Positions 5,778 to 14,409 of a stretch of 44,713 bases of DNA are shown here, piece after piece (the first letter of the stretch is position 1; every line of letters starts with the position of its first letter). This DNA comes from a virus: the IMG/VR virus record IMGVR_UViG_3300044837_000010, positions 1 to 44,713 of that record. One strand, written 5' to 3'. The notes below the pieces were generated by a model. That model made no database searches, was not told the DNA's origin, and was given only the letters and a program-made list of their open reading frames with translations. Position numbers and translations under genes: made by a program.

Positions 5778-5963
5778 ATGGATCGCGTTAAAGAATTCAC
5801 GGATGACGAACTAAAACGAGAGTTCGCAGAATGTCAGGAGCAACTAGAGATTGAGTCCGCGCAGAACCCAAACTCAGAGAATCATCAGAATTGTTTTGCA
5901 GCTTGGTATGTAATGGCTGGCGAGATGATGGCCCGCAAGCTTTCTACTGTTCAATTGCATTGA
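5778..5963 (+). CDS. Hypothetical helical protein (61 aa)
   Basis: Mostly helical, acidic in the first half (FTDDELKREFAECQEQLEIE), with two Trp/Met-rich turns later (AAWYVMAGEMMARK). The upstream AATGGAATAAT is a weak ribosome site. No family recognised. Confidence 0.5.
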   Translation: MDRVKEFTDDELKREFAECQEQLEIESAQNPNSENHQNCFAAWYVMAGEMMARKLSTVQLH

Positions 5964-5970
5964 GGGTGAT

Positions 5971-6120
5971 ATGTACGAAATCCAGTGGCTACAGGTTTTA
6001 AATAAATTCCTTGATGGCTTTATCATAGGAAGTGGGTTTTTTGTAGCTTTGTCAATATTTGCTTATTGTGTTGATCGAGTAAATAAAAAGAAAGCCATAG
6101 AGAAATATTCAGAGGAATGA
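5971..6120 (+). CDS. Small membrane protein (49 aa)
   Basis: GAGGGTGAT precedes the ATG. One hydrophobic segment (about residues 14-34, GFIIGSGFFVALSIFAYC) is followed by a Lys-rich tail. Single-span membrane protein of unknown role, just upstream of the terminase genes. Confidence 0.55.
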   Translation: MYEIQWLQVLNKFLDGFIIGSGFFVALSIFAYCVDRVNKKKAIEKYSEE

Positions 6121-6162
6121 CATGGAAGAAGTAAGCCAAAGCCGGGAAGGGTGGGACGATTA

Positions 6163-6654
6163 ATGTCAGCCCCGCTAGGTAATTCGTTCTGGAAAATGGC
6201 CGCGCAACCCGGCAGGCCGCGTAAGTTCGAATCTCCAGAGGAACTTTGGGAGTTGTGTTCTGAATACTTCCAATGGGTAGAAGACAACCCACTATATGAA
6301 ATGAAAGCGTTTGCATTTCAAGGAGTGGTGACTCAAGAGCCTGTTGCAAAAATGAGAGCAATGACGCTGAATGCCTTGACTTTGTATCTTGGCATCAGTG
6401 ATGAAACTTGGCGCTTATACAAGACAAGAGAAGAGTTTATTGGTGTCATCTCACAATGTGAAAAATGCATATACGATCAGAAGTTCTCAGGCGCTGCCGC
6501 CGATCTTTTGAATGCAAATATTATCTCGCGTGACCTTGGTTTGATGGATAAATCGCAGCTAGACATTAGCAATCCAGACGGAAGCCTTACTCGCCCACTA
6601 ATCATCCAACTTACTGCTCCTGATGACAAAAGCGGTGCCGACAGCGAAGATTGA
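6163..6654 (+). CDS. terS: Terminase small subunit (GP3-package type)
   Basis: 163 residues. The sequence has the pattern of the gp3-like DNA-packaging family. [23 protein letters not shown] is followed by a [16 protein letters not shown] helix-turn-helix segment, KTREEF, an [25 protein letters not shown] helix and a flexible tail. It recognises the packaging site and regulates the motor subunit. The start at 6163 is preferred because GGGAAGGG lies about 8-15 bases upstream; a GTG at 6151 is possible. It overlaps the large-subunit gene by 32 bases, an unusually long overlap. Confidence 0.88.
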   Translation: MSAPLGNSFWKMAAQPGRPRKFESPEELWELCSEYFQWVEDNPLYEMKAFAFQGVVTQEPVAKMRAMTLNALTLYLGISDETWRLYKTREEFIGVISQCEKCIYDQKFSGAAADLLNANIISRDLGLMDKSQLDISNPDGSLTRPLIIQLTAPDDKSGADSED

Positions 6655-7894
6655 GCTTCCGCCTAAGCTAATCCCTATATTCACGGGAGAGGCTAGGTAT
6701 CGTGGTGCTTATGGCGGTCGAGGTAGCGCGAAGACTCGCTCTTTTGCATTGATGACTGCCATACGAGCATACATGCTTGCAGAGGGCGGCTCATCCGGCG
6801 TTATTCTATGTGCGCGTGAATTTATGAATAGTTTGTCTGATTCTTCTATGGAGGAAATCAAGCAGGCTATTCGCTCTATTCCGTGGCTAGACGCTTATTT
6901 CGAGATAGGCGAACAATTCGTCCGCACCAAGAACAGACGAATCTCATACGTGTTCTGCGGCCTACGCACGAACCTTGACAGCATCAAGTCTAAGGCGCGC
7001 ATTCTCATCGCGTGGATTGATGAAGCAGAATCTGTCTCGGAGGTTGCTTGGCAAAAGCTTTTGCCGACTGTACGTGAAGAAGATTCCGAGTGCTGGATAA
7101 CGTGGAACCCTGAACTAGACGGAAGCCCTACGGATAACCGTTTCCGAAAGCAAATTCCAGATAACGCCAAGATTGCCGAATTGAACTATGAGGATAACCC
7201 TTGGTTTCCTGATGTTTTGGAGCAAGAGCGCTTAAACGATTTTGATCGCCTTGACCCGCAAACCTATGCATGGATATGGGAAGGCGCATATCGAGAGAAT
7301 TCTGACGCGCAAGTATTCTCTGGGAAATATCGCATTGCGGAATTTGAGCCGAAAGAGAATTGGCATGGGCCATATTATGGGCTTGACTTCGGATTCGCGC
7401 AAGACCCTACCGCTGGCGTTAAGTGCTGGATTGATGAGACTAGAGAGCGCCTTTACATCGAATACGAAGCCGGAAAGATTGGCTTGGAGCTTGATGATAC
7501 TGGTGCATTCATAACTGAACGAATCCCCGGAATAGAAAGAAATGTAGTGCGCGCTGATAATGCTAGACCGGAATCAATTAGCTATCTTGCTCGTCATGGC
7601 GTTCCATTGATTCAGGCGGTGACAAAATGGCCGGGATCGGTTGAGGATGGCATTAGTCACATGCGCAGCTATAAAGAGATAGTCATTCACTTCCGTTGCA
7701 AAGAGATAATCAAAGAGTTCCGCATGTACAGCTATAAGGTTGATCGTCTGACTGGTGATATTAAAACTGATGTAGTCGACAAGTGGAATCACTATATTGA
7801 TGCAATCCGCTACGCTCTGAACCAAATGATCCAAGGTAAAGGCCCTCTACGCATAAATAAAACTGCATTAGCAAATGCAGCAAGAAGGCGCTAA
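6623..7894 (+). CDS. terL: Terminase large subunit (Terminase_3/PBSX type)
   Basis: 423 residues: the ATP-driven DNA-packaging motor with a headful nuclease. Walker A GGRGSAKT is at 31-38. Walker [11 protein letters not shown] is at 127-136 with catalytic D133/E134, and the coupling segment WITWNPE follows. The C-terminal RNase H-like nuclease has Asp at 255 (GLDFG), 312 (ADNARPES) and 393 (DAIRYAL), which form the expected metal-binding triad. All key residues are intact. The start is inside the end of the small-subunit gene. Which packaging mode is used (headful or not) cannot be read directly; the circular closure of the window fits headful. Confidence 0.95.
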   Translation: MTKAVPTAKIELPPKLIPIFTGEARYRGAYGGRGSAKTRSFALMTAIRAYMLAEGGSSGVILCAREFMNSLSDSSMEEIKQAIRSIPWLDAYFEIGEQFVRTKNRRISYVFCGLRTNLDSIKSKARILIAWIDEAESVSEVAWQKLLPTVREEDSECWITWNPELDGSPTDNRFRKQIPDNAKIAELNYEDNPWFPDVLEQERLNDFDRLDPQTYAWIWEGAYRENSDAQVFSGKYRIAEFEPKENWHGPYYGLDFGFAQDPTAGVKCWIDETRERLYIEYEAGKIGLELDDTGAFITERIPGIERNVVRADNARPESISYLARHGVPLIQAVTKWPGSVEDGISHMRSYKEIVIHFRCKEIIKEFRMYSYKVDRLTGDIKTDVVDKWNHYIDAIRYALNQMIQGKGPLRINKTALANAARRR

Positions 7895-7936
7895 AATAAG
7901 CATCATGTAAGTAAATGTGAGCAATTTGGAGTATTT

Positions 7937-9580
7937 ATGGCTGATGCAGAAAAAGAAGTAACGGGGCGCGCTAAGGGCGGCAAGGCTACGGCTAGTAAGT
8001 TATCGTCTGAACAGAAGACAGATCGAGCAAAGAAAGCGGCGGCGGCTCGTTGGGCTAAGAAGCCTGAAGTAGAGGTTCAGCCAAAACGCGGAACATCTAA
8101 GGGCATGATTGCAGCGCGTGATAAGGCAAGAGAAAGTACGGCAAAGCTTCCAAAGTTCGCCCCTCCTCTCATCATGAATGGTGTCGTACCTAAAGGTAAA
8201 GCATCAGCCATCGCAATGGATTACGCTCCCGGCGTGTATGACTTCGCCAATAGCGCATGGGGTATGAATTCATACTTCCAGCCATTCCCCGGCTATCCAT
8301 ATCTTGCAGGATTGACCACTCGACCAGAGTATCGAGCTTTCGCAGACTGTATGTCTTCTGAGCTTACCCGTGAATGGGTTAAGTTTAAAGGTTCAAACGC
8401 CGTTGATGGCGATGGCGAATCCGAACAAGACCAAACGCGCATCCCTGAATTGGAAGACGCGGTTAAGCGTTTCAATCTGAAGGGCATATTCAAAGAGGCG
8501 GCAATGCATGACTGCTTCTTTGGCCGCGCTCAGATCATGCCAAAAATTCGTGGTGCGGATGAAGAATTGCCGCTGATTTTGTCTAATAAGACCGTCAAGA
8601 AAGGTACGCTGGAGCGCTTCACAACCATTGAGGCCATGTGGACAACGCCTAATGCATACAACGCAAATGACCCGACAGCGCCCGACTTCTATACGCCTCG
8701 CGGCTGGTTCGTGCTTGGCAATCAAGTTCATGCTTCGCGCATCTTGACCGTTATCACTCGCCCATTACCTGACATGCTGAAGCCTGCCTATAACTTCTCA
8801 GGCATGAGCATATCTCAGCTTGCAGAGCCTTATGTTAATAACTGGCTGCGCACTCGTCAGAGTGTGTCCGACCTGATTAACAACTTTTCTATTACTGCAC
8901 TCAAGACCAACATGGCGCAAGTGCTGCAAGGTTGTGACGATGCATCCGACTTGTACGCACGTGCTGACATGTTCACTCTTACCCGTTCTAACCGTGGCTT
9001 GATGCTACTGGACAAGGACAGCGAGGAACTGGATCAGGTCAACACGCCATTGTCCGGCCTGCATGAGCTTCAAGCTCAAAGCCAAGAGCAGATGTGTTCA
9101 GTGAGTCGAATGCCTGCAATCATCCTAACCGGCATATCTCCGGGTGGATTAAACGCATCCAGTGATAGCGAGATTCGCGTGTTCTACGATTGGATAGCAT
9201 CGCAGCAGGAAGCATTCTGGCGGCATCCGCTCGATACCTGCATCAAGCTCATCATGCTTGACCTATGGGGAGAGATTGACGACACGATTACTTTCGAGTT
9301 CAATCCTTTGTGGCAGATCAGTGCTAAAGAAGAGTCGGAGATTCGCAGCAATAACGCGACAGCGGCGGCAACTTATGTTGATCGAGGTGTATTGTCAGCA
9401 GAAGAAATACGCGAGAATCTTGCGGCTGATCCTAATAGCGGGTTCTCGGGCATTGACATATCTGACTTGCCAAAGGTTGAGCAAGACGACAAGGACTTGT
9501 CTAATTTTGGCAATCCATTTGGCGGCGGACAAAGCGAAGAAAAAGCAAATGAGTCTGACCCAAAGGATAAGGAGATTTGA
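7937..9580 (+). CDS. Portal protein (DUF1073 type) with extra N-terminal motif
   Basis: 547 residues. Residues about 85-520 fit the DUF1073 portal family: RPEYRAFADCMSSELTREW, the GIFKEAAMHDCFFGRAQI stem region, PLSGLHELQAQSQEQMCSVSRMP and the LTGISPGGLNAS turn. The portal forms the dodecameric DNA channel at the capsid vertex. Residues 11-42 form a separate basic segment ending KAAAARW, a motif common as a small stand-alone domain in plasmid and phage proteins and unusual on a portal. DUF1073 proteins are sometimes labelled Acb1-like; here length, synteny and sequence all fit a portal. GGAGTATTT precedes the ATG. Confidence 0.9.
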   Translation: MADAEKEVTGRAKGGKATASKLSSEQKTDRAKKAAAARWAKKPEVEVQPKRGTSKGMIAARDKARESTAKLPKFAPPLIMNGVVPKGKASAIAMDYAPGVYDFANSAWGMNSYFQPFPGYPYLAGLTTRPEYRAFADCMSSELTREWVKFKGSNAVDGDGESEQDQTRIPELEDAVKRFNLKGIFKEAAMHDCFFGRAQIMPKIRGADEELPLILSNKTVKKGTLERFTTIEAMWTTPNAYNANDPTAPDFYTPRGWFVLGNQVHASRILTVITRPLPDMLKPAYNFSGMSISQLAEPYVNNWLRTRQSVSDLINNFSITALKTNMAQVLQGCDDASDLYARADMFTLTRSNRGLMLLDKDSEELDQVNTPLSGLHELQAQSQEQMCSVSRMPAIILTGISPGGLNASSDSEIRVFYDWIASQQEAFWRHPLDTCIKLIMLDLWGEIDDTITFEFNPLWQISAKEESEIRSNNATAAATYVDRGVLSAEEIRENLAADPNSGFSGIDISDLPKVEQDDKDLSNFGNPFGGGQSEEKANESDPKDKEI

Positions 9581-9581
9581 A

Positions 9582-9785
9582 ATGTCTGAATCAAAACTAA
9601 TTAAGCCTGATGTATTGCATGCTTTGCTTTTTTCGTCAGATGAAAGCGTATGCGCTATTCCGGTTAAGCATATCAATGGCGAAGTTACCCACGGCGTATA
9701 TCTTGTACCAAAAGAACATTTTGAGAAATTCGACTTGGCTATGAATTCTGAGCCTATCCACTTAGATTATTCTGATTTTGAATAA
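9582..9785 (+). CDS. Small hypothetical protein between portal and MuF genes
   Basis: 67 residues from an ATG with AAGGAGATTTGAA upstream. Mixed alpha/beta, with HGVYLVPKEHFEKFDLAM as a recognisable strand-helix. It shares one base with the MuF-like gene. Its position suggests a head-completion or accessory role, but no family is recognised. Confidence 0.6.
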   Translation: MSESKLIKPDVLHALLFSSDESVCAIPVKHINGEVTHGVYLVPKEHFEKFDLAMNSEPIHLDYSDFE

Positions 9786-10573
9786 TGGCAAAGAAGCCTA
9801 AAACTGCCCGCGCAGTCCACGCCAACAAAGGGGTCGAGGTCGCTTATCGCAAGCGACTCGATAAACTTATTTCCGAAATGTCCAATAGCGTGGAATATTG
9901 GCTGGAAGCTGCATATAAAGCATATCCTCCGCGCATGGAGGTTGCTATGGATGCGTTGCCATCGTCTGAGCTGTCGAAGCGAATCAAAGAATTGTCAAAG
10001 CGATGGATAAGCCGATTCGATGAAATGTCCGAGAAAATAGCCGACGACTTCACAAGACAAGGCGCAAAACATACAGATTCAGCATTCAAGCAATCTCTTA
10101 AAGACGCTGGCTGGACTATTGAGTTCAAAGTTACGCCGGTCATGCGCGATGCTATCAATGCGACAATTCAAGAAAATGTTGCGCTTATCAAGTCGATTCC
10201 ACAGCAATACATGCTTGAAGTCGAGGGGATCGTGATGCGTGGGTTCACTGCCGGACGTGATTTGTCATATATCAGTAGTGAGCTGCAAGCGCGTTATGGC
10301 ATAACAAAGCGGCGCGCTGCCCTTATTTCTAGAGATCAGGCAAACAAGCTCACCGCCACGGTCACGCAAGCACGTCGTATTGAGTTGGGGATTACAAAGG
10401 CTGTATGGGTTCACTCTGGAGCCAGTAAGCATCCCCGCGCATCTCACCTTAAGGCTGGAAAAGATAAGCAGGTCTTCGATGTTGATAAAGGATTGTTTCT
10501 TGATGGGGAATGGGTTCTGCCCGGTCAGGCCATAAATTGCCGATGCTCAAGTAAAAGTGTTCTACCGTTTTGA
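9785..10573 (+). CDS. MuF-like minor head protein
   Basis: 262 residues. The N-terminal half is helical and charged. The C-terminal domain has the Mu gpF/SPP1 gp7 pattern: ISRDQANKLTATVTQARR, the HPRASH segment (216-221), a GLFLDGEWVLPGQAINCRC motif with Cys at 252 and 254, and an invariant-looking His/Cys set. These proteins act in head morphogenesis and some are ejected with DNA. It directly follows the portal block, as usual. One-base overlap with the upstream gene. Confidence 0.88.
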   Translation: MAKKPKTARAVHANKGVEVAYRKRLDKLISEMSNSVEYWLEAAYKAYPPRMEVAMDALPSSELSKRIKELSKRWISRFDEMSEKIADDFTRQGAKHTDSAFKQSLKDAGWTIEFKVTPVMRDAINATIQENVALIKSIPQQYMLEVEGIVMRGFTAGRDLSYISSELQARYGITKRRAALISRDQANKLTATVTQARRIELGITKAVWVHSGASKHPRASHLKAGKDKQVFDVDKGLFLDGEWVLPGQAINCRCSSKSVLPF

Positions 10574-10594
10574 TAAAAATCAAGAAGAAAAACA

Positions 10595-10623
10595 TTTATA
10601 TTTATTTTCTGTGGTTTTATAGT
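10595..10623 (+). promoter_or_regulatory. Candidate promoter of the capsid operon
   Basis: TTTATA (10595-10600) and TATAGT (10618-10623) are 17 bases apart, in an AT-rich gap between the MuF-like gene and the protease/scaffold gene. The -10 matches 5 of 6 consensus bases. It is the only sizeable gap in the head cluster before the capsid terminator. Confidence 0.45.
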
Positions 10624-10655
10624 AACATGCGAACAAATCAACACATAATGGCGAC

Positions 10656-11984
10656 ATGAAACCTACCGGCATAGCATTTGATAAAGCCTCCGCGCGCACT
10701 TTTGATGCTGATGGACGCATGCATGTCACTAAGACAAACATATCAAAATCTAATGTGTGCCCCTACCTTGGACGTGAAATCCCCGGCTATGTAGAGCTAG
10801 GACTAGACGCAACAAAGACTTATCGACTGTACCGTGACCCAAAAGAATTAGAAAAAGGTGCGGCATCATTCAATAACATTCAATTACTGCATCGCCATAT
10901 TCAGGTGAGCGCAGATGAACCTCAAAAAGATTCCGTGTGCGGTTGCCTCAGCAATGTTTATTACGAGCATCCGTATCTAAAAGCCGATTTATCAGTTTGG
11001 ACTTCGGAAGCTATTGCGCTTATCGAAGCTGAAGAACTAGATGAACTTTCGTCCGCATACCATTACGCCGCTGTAATGACTCCCGGTGTTTCCCCTGAAG
11101 GTGATGCATACGATGGCGTGATGACTGGAATAGACGGCAACCATCTTGCATTGGTTGAGTATGGCCGTGCTGGCTCCGATGTAGTGGTGGCTGATAGCGC
11201 AATAAATGTTATGAAAGATTTACCTAGAAACGGAATCGGCATGGGTAAAGAGAAAAGTATTATTGCCGACTCAAACCCTTTTGAAAAGGAAGTACCTGCT
11301 ATGAAAAAAACCGCATTGGGCAATGCGTTGCTCGTTGCGCTTTCCGCAGCCTCCCCAAAGATTGCGCAGGATTCAGCCCTGCCTAAGCTAGTGGGCGGCG
11401 CTGTTAAGCGCAATTTTAATAAAAAGGAAGTAGTCGCACAGATTTGCGCTATGGATGAAGATTTCGCTCCTGAAAAGGTTGATGAGATCGTTGACGCGGT
11501 TCTTGGCGTTGAGCAAAATCCTGAGGCAATCGAGCCTAAAGCATTGGCTAAAGATGCTGGCGGTGCGTTGGCTGAGTTCTTGAAGTCAAAAGGCTTGAGC
11601 GATGAAGATATCGCCGCAGCCTGCGCCATTGAAGCTCCTGCCGCTGCTGTCGCAGATTCTGACCTGATGAGGCCAGAAGACGTGCAAGAAAAAGTGGATA
11701 CAGCTATGGACTCGATGCGTAAAGAATTCCGCGCATTGGAATCGGCTAAAACCGCTGTTCGTGGCGTTGTTGGCGACGTAATCGGCATGGATTCCGCAGA
11801 GCAAGTTTATCGCTTTGCATTGGATCACATGAAAGTCGCGCACAAAGACACGCCTGCTGTCGGCCTTGGCAATCTGTTCGCAGTTGCGTCGGATCGTTCG
11901 ACAGATAAGCGTCCTGCAATTATCGCTAACGATTCTGCCTCAGTCGCTAAGATTGCTGGCCTTGATCGTTTCCGCAGCATTTAA
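10656..11984 (+). CDS. DUF2213 head protease fused to scaffold
   Basis: 442 residues. Residues about 1-185 carry the DUF2213 pattern: YLGREIPGYVELGL, NIQLLHRHI, VYYEHPYLKADLSVW, LSSAYHYAAVMTPG and NHLALVEYGRAG. DUF2213 proteins are regarded as capsid maturation proteases; His in LLHRH and Ser in ELSSAYHY are candidate catalytic residues. Residues about 215-440 are Ala-, Asp- and Lys-rich, helical and of low complexity, as in scaffolding proteins. A second ribosome site and ATG at 11301 could make the scaffold alone. AATGGCGACATG is a weak start context. Confidence 0.85.
   Translation: MKPTGIAFDKASARTFDADGRMHVTKTNISKSNVCPYLGREIPGYVELGLDATKTYRLYRDPKELEKGAASFNNIQLLHRHIQVSADEPQKDSVCGCLSNVYYEHPYLKADLSVWTSEAIALIEAEELDELSSAYHYAAVMTPGVSPEGDAYDGVMTGIDGNHLALVEYGRAGSDVVVADSAINVMKDLPRNGIGMGKEKSIIADSNPFEKEVPAMKKTALGNALLVALSAASPKIAQDSALPKLVGGAVKRNFNKKEVVAQICAMDEDFAPEKVDEIVDAVLGVEQNPEAIEPKALAKDAGGALAEFLKSKGLSDEDIAAACAIEAPAAAVADSDLMRPEDVQEKVDTAMDSMRKEFRALESAKTAVRGVVGDVIGMDSAEQVYRFALDHMKVAHKDTPAVGLGNLFAVASDRSTDKRPAIIANDSASVAKIAGLDRFRSI
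11301..11984 (+). CDS. Probable internally started scaffold protein
   Basis: An in-frame ATG at codon 216 of the protease/scaffold gene follows GAAAAGGAAGTACCTGCT, a good ribosome site with proper spacing, and falls exactly at the boundary between protease and scaffold regions. This matches the C/Nu3 arrangement of lambda, where the scaffold is made from an internal start. The product would be 227 residues, rich in Ala and coiled-coil-like helices. Inferred, not proven. Confidence 0.55.
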   Translation: MKKTALGNALLVALSAASPKIAQDSALPKLVGGAVKRNFNKKEVVAQICAMDEDFAPEKVDEIVDAVLGVEQNPEAIEPKALAKDAGGALAEFLKSKGLSDEDIAAACAIEAPAAAVADSDLMRPEDVQEKVDTAMDSMRKEFRALESAKTAVRGVVGDVIGMDSAEQVYRFALDHMKVAHKDTPAVGLGNLFAVASDRSTDKRPAIIANDSASVAKIAGLDRFRSI

Positions 11985-11996
11985 GGAGAAAACATT

Positions 11997-12503
11997 ATGA
12001 CTCTTGGCTTTCAACAAACAGTCAACTTGCAACAAGCTGCGGCTGTTGCTGGTGACTTCGCTTCGGCTAACCCTCGCGCTTCTGTTGTGTCGCATGAAGG
12101 TACGCTTGTAGCTGGCGCAACTGGCGTAACTGTCGCATTGTTCGCATGGGCAACTGCTGCGGGTCTGGTATCGAATGCCGGTGCAGGTGTTCCTACCGGC
12201 TTCGTGCATCGTCGTCAAGGCGCGGCGCTAATCACTACTTATCTCGGTGAAGTTTCAAACTTGATTCCTCAAGGCTTTGAAGTGACATTGATGGCAACTG
12301 GTGATTACTGGGTTACTGCTACTGTCGCACCAGCAGCAATCGGCAATAAAGCTTTTGCTTCGCTTACCACTGGTCAAATCCAGCCGGGTGCAGCAGGCGC
12401 AACAATCGCCGGTTACATCGAAACTGACTTTTTCATTACTGGCTTTCCTGTTGGCGGCACTGGTGCTGTTGGCGAGTTGGTTGTAATGTCTCGCGTTCAA
12501 TAA
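11997..12503 (+). CDS. Head decoration/cement protein
   Basis: 168 residues, Gly-, Ala- and Val-rich, all-beta, after AAGGAGAAAACATT. The core has LVAGATGVTVALFAWAT, VPTGFVHRRQGAALIT and a C-terminal ETDFFITGFPVGGTGAVGELVVMS, typical of DUF2190-like or gp24-like structural cement proteins. It sits between protease/scaffold and capsid, the standard place for a decoration protein that stabilises the shell. Confidence 0.8.
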   Translation: MTLGFQQTVNLQQAAAVAGDFASANPRASVVSHEGTLVAGATGVTVALFAWATAAGLVSNAGAGVPTGFVHRRQGAALITTYLGEVSNLIPQGFEVTLMATGDYWVTATVAPAAIGNKAFASLTTGQIQPGAAGATIAGYIETDFFITGFPVGGTGAVGELVVMSRVQ

Positions 12504-12517
12504 GGAGGGCGCTTACT

Positions 12518-13597
12518 ATGGATCAACTGCTGCACACACTTATGGAACGCGCTGGTATTGCCTTTGATGGCTTCGATGCGCGTTTGTTGCCTGAAGGTAA
12601 AGGCTATCGTGATTTGGTAGGTATTGCTCAAGATGGCGGATTGATGGCTATGGATGCAGCTTATCCATTGGTCACAACTGCTAACTCGGGCATCCCTGCG
12701 ATGCTGTCAACCTACATCGATCCTAAAATGATTGATGTGTTGGTCGCTCCGATGAAAGCTGCTGAAGCTGCTGGCGGCGAAGTCAAAAAAGGCGATTGGA
12801 CTACTCGCACAGCAATGTTCCCTGTGATTGAATCGACTGGCGAAGTAACAAGCTATGGCGATTACAATAACAGCGGTTCGGCTGGCGCTAACTTCCAGTT
12901 CCCTAATCGTCAATCGTATCACTTCCAAACCGTTACACAATGGGGCGAACGTGAATTAGCTGATGCTGGTCTGGCTAAGGTTGATTGGGCGGCTCGTCTG
13001 AACATCGCTTCTGCTTTGGCACTGAACAAGTACCAAAACAAAACCTACTTGTTCGGCGTATCAGGTCTGCAAAACTATGGCATGTTGAATGACCCTAGTT
13101 TGCCTGCTGACTTGACTCCAAACACGAAAACCGCTGGCGGTACAGCATGGATTTTGCCTACCGGCCAAGTCAATGCGACAAACTTGGAAATTTTGCAAGA
13201 CGTTCAAAAAATGTTCTTCAATTTGCAAGCAGCAGCACAAGGTCTGGTTGACGTAGACGCTAAGCTGACACTCATCATGTCGCCTCAGTCAAGCGTTGCA
13301 ATGACCGTTGCTAACGGCACAGTAACAACCGTTACCGCTTGGGACTTGATTCACAAAGCATTCCCTAATCTGGAAATTCGCACTGTTCCAGAATATGCGA
13401 CTGCTGGCGGTCAAAAAGTCCAATTGGTTCTGGATGAATACGAAGGTCAACGCACTTGGGATTGCGCATTCACTGAAAAGATGCGCGCTCATCCGATTAT
13501 TCTGGAAATGTCAGCATTCAAACAGAAGAAGTCGGCTGGCACATGGGGAACAATCGTTTTCCGTCCAGTGTTCATTCGCGGCATGATCGGCGTTTGA
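12518..13597 (+). CDS. Major capsid protein (DUF2184, HK97 fold)
   Basis: 359 residues after AAGGAGGGCG. The DUF2184 pattern is visible throughout: IAQDGGLMAMDAAYPLVTTANSGIPA, STYIDPKMIDVLVAP, YHFQTVTQWGERELADAG, NKTYLFGVSGLQNYGMLNDP, LIMSPQSSVAMT and the C-terminal IVFRPVFIRGMIGV. It builds the icosahedral head. A strong terminator follows immediately. No long N-terminal delta domain is present, in agreement with a separate scaffold. Confidence 0.92.
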   Translation: MDQLLHTLMERAGIAFDGFDARLLPEGKGYRDLVGIAQDGGLMAMDAAYPLVTTANSGIPAMLSTYIDPKMIDVLVAPMKAAEAAGGEVKKGDWTTRTAMFPVIESTGEVTSYGDYNNSGSAGANFQFPNRQSYHFQTVTQWGERELADAGLAKVDWAARLNIASALALNKYQNKTYLFGVSGLQNYGMLNDPSLPADLTPNTKTAGGTAWILPTGQVNATNLEILQDVQKMFFNLQAAAQGLVDVDAKLTLIMSPQSSVAMTVANGTVTTVTAWDLIHKAFPNLEIRTVPEYATAGGQKVQLVLDEYEGQRTWDCAFTEKMRAHPIILEMSAFKQKKSAGTWGTIVFRPVFIRGMIGV

Positions 13598-13606
13598 TGT
13601 AGAATT

Positions 13607-13638
13607 AAGTCCTCTGGCAATCGCTGGAGGACTTTTTT
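13607..13638 (+). terminator. Rho-independent terminator after capsid gene
   Basis: AAGTCCTC (13607-13614) and GAGGACTT (13627-13634) form an 8-bp perfect stem with a 12-base loop, followed directly by a T run. It separates the highly expressed capsid operon from the connector and tail genes, so tail genes may need read-through or another promoter. Confidence 0.9.
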
Positions 13639-13655
13639 AATAACTGGAGAACTGA

Positions 13656-13997
13656 ATGTCCACAATTTCTATTGGTTGCCGCCTGCCGAATGGTTTGATT
13701 ATCGATCTTGGCGATGCAACAAAACCATCTATTGAATTGGCCGGTCAACGCCAAGCGCAAGAAAATAGCCCAATCGTCCTTTTGAATGAAAGCCATTATG
13801 GTGTGACAGAAGTTGATGAATCATATTGGGAAGCATGGAAGAAACACGTAGGGCCAGAATTCGCGCCTTTGAAGTCGCAAGCGATCTTTGAAGCAAAGAA
13901 CGAAAAAGAAGCAAAAGCTAAGGCTAAAGACTTGAAAGAAGTTAAAACAGGTCATGAGCCACTGAAGCAAGAAGTCGGCGACATTAAGAAAGCCTAA
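13656..13997 (+). CDS. Hypothetical head/tail-region protein
   Basis: 113 residues after AACTGGAGAACTGA. The first half has a beta-like lead and SPIVLLNESHYGVTEVDESYWEAWKKHVG, a pattern common in a small phage protein encoded just after the major capsid gene. The second half is a Lys/Glu/Ala-rich helix. Role unknown; probably head completion or assembly. Confidence 0.65.
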   Translation: MSTISIGCRLPNGLIIDLGDATKPSIELAGQRQAQENSPIVLLNESHYGVTEVDESYWEAWKKHVGPEFAPLKSQAIFEAKNEKEAKAKAKDLKEVKTGHEPLKQEVGDIKKA

Positions 13998-14000
13998 GAG

Positions 14001-14408
14001 ATGGCCGTTGTAATATTCGATCCCGCTGCATTTAAGCTCCGTTACCCGGAGTTTGCATCGGTGTCGGACGCTGTTTTGCAAGGCTCGTTTGATGATGCCA
14101 CGCTGTATCTTTCAAATAAAGATTGCAGCATTGTTCAGGATGTAGATCGTCGTCGTCAATTGCTTTGGATGCTTACAGCGCACATTGCATATCTCGGAGG
14201 CGCGTTGAATCCTAGTGGCACATCTGGCGGCCCTGTTCCAGTTGGTCGCATGTCTTCAGCTACTGAAGGAAGCGTGTCGATCAGCACGGAATATAACGTG
14301 CCGGGTTCGGCTGCATGGTTCTCTCAAACCGCTTGGGGTGCTGCGTTCTGGCAAGCTACATTGTCACTTCGCTCATTCCGCTATCGTTGCAGACCTACTC
14401 TTTACTAA
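14001..14408 (+). CDS. Head-tail connector protein (DUF4054 type)
   Basis: 135 residues beginning FDPAAFKLRYPEFASVSDAVLQGSFDDATLYL, the typical DUF4054 start, with HIAYLGGA and a C-terminal YNVPGSAAWFSQTAWGAAFW. These are gp6/gp15-like adaptor proteins that bind under the portal. The order after capsid and before the HK97 gp10-like gene fits. Confidence 0.85.
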   Translation: MAVVIFDPAAFKLRYPEFASVSDAVLQGSFDDATLYLSNKDCSIVQDVDRRRQLLWMLTAHIAYLGGALNPSGTSGGPVPVGRMSSATEGSVSISTEYNVPGSAAWFSQTAWGAAFWQATLSLRSFRYRCRPTLY

Positions 14409-14409
14409 T

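Noticed and set aside
7937-9580. Anti-CBASS nuclease label for the DUF1073 protein
   Set aside because: Length, synteny after terL and portal-type motifs indicate a portal; the shared family name does not show nuclease activity.
11063-11788. 241-codon minus-strand frame inside the protease/scaffold gene
   Set aside because: It mirrors a well-supported plus-strand gene; Ser/Ala-rich shadow with no start signal.
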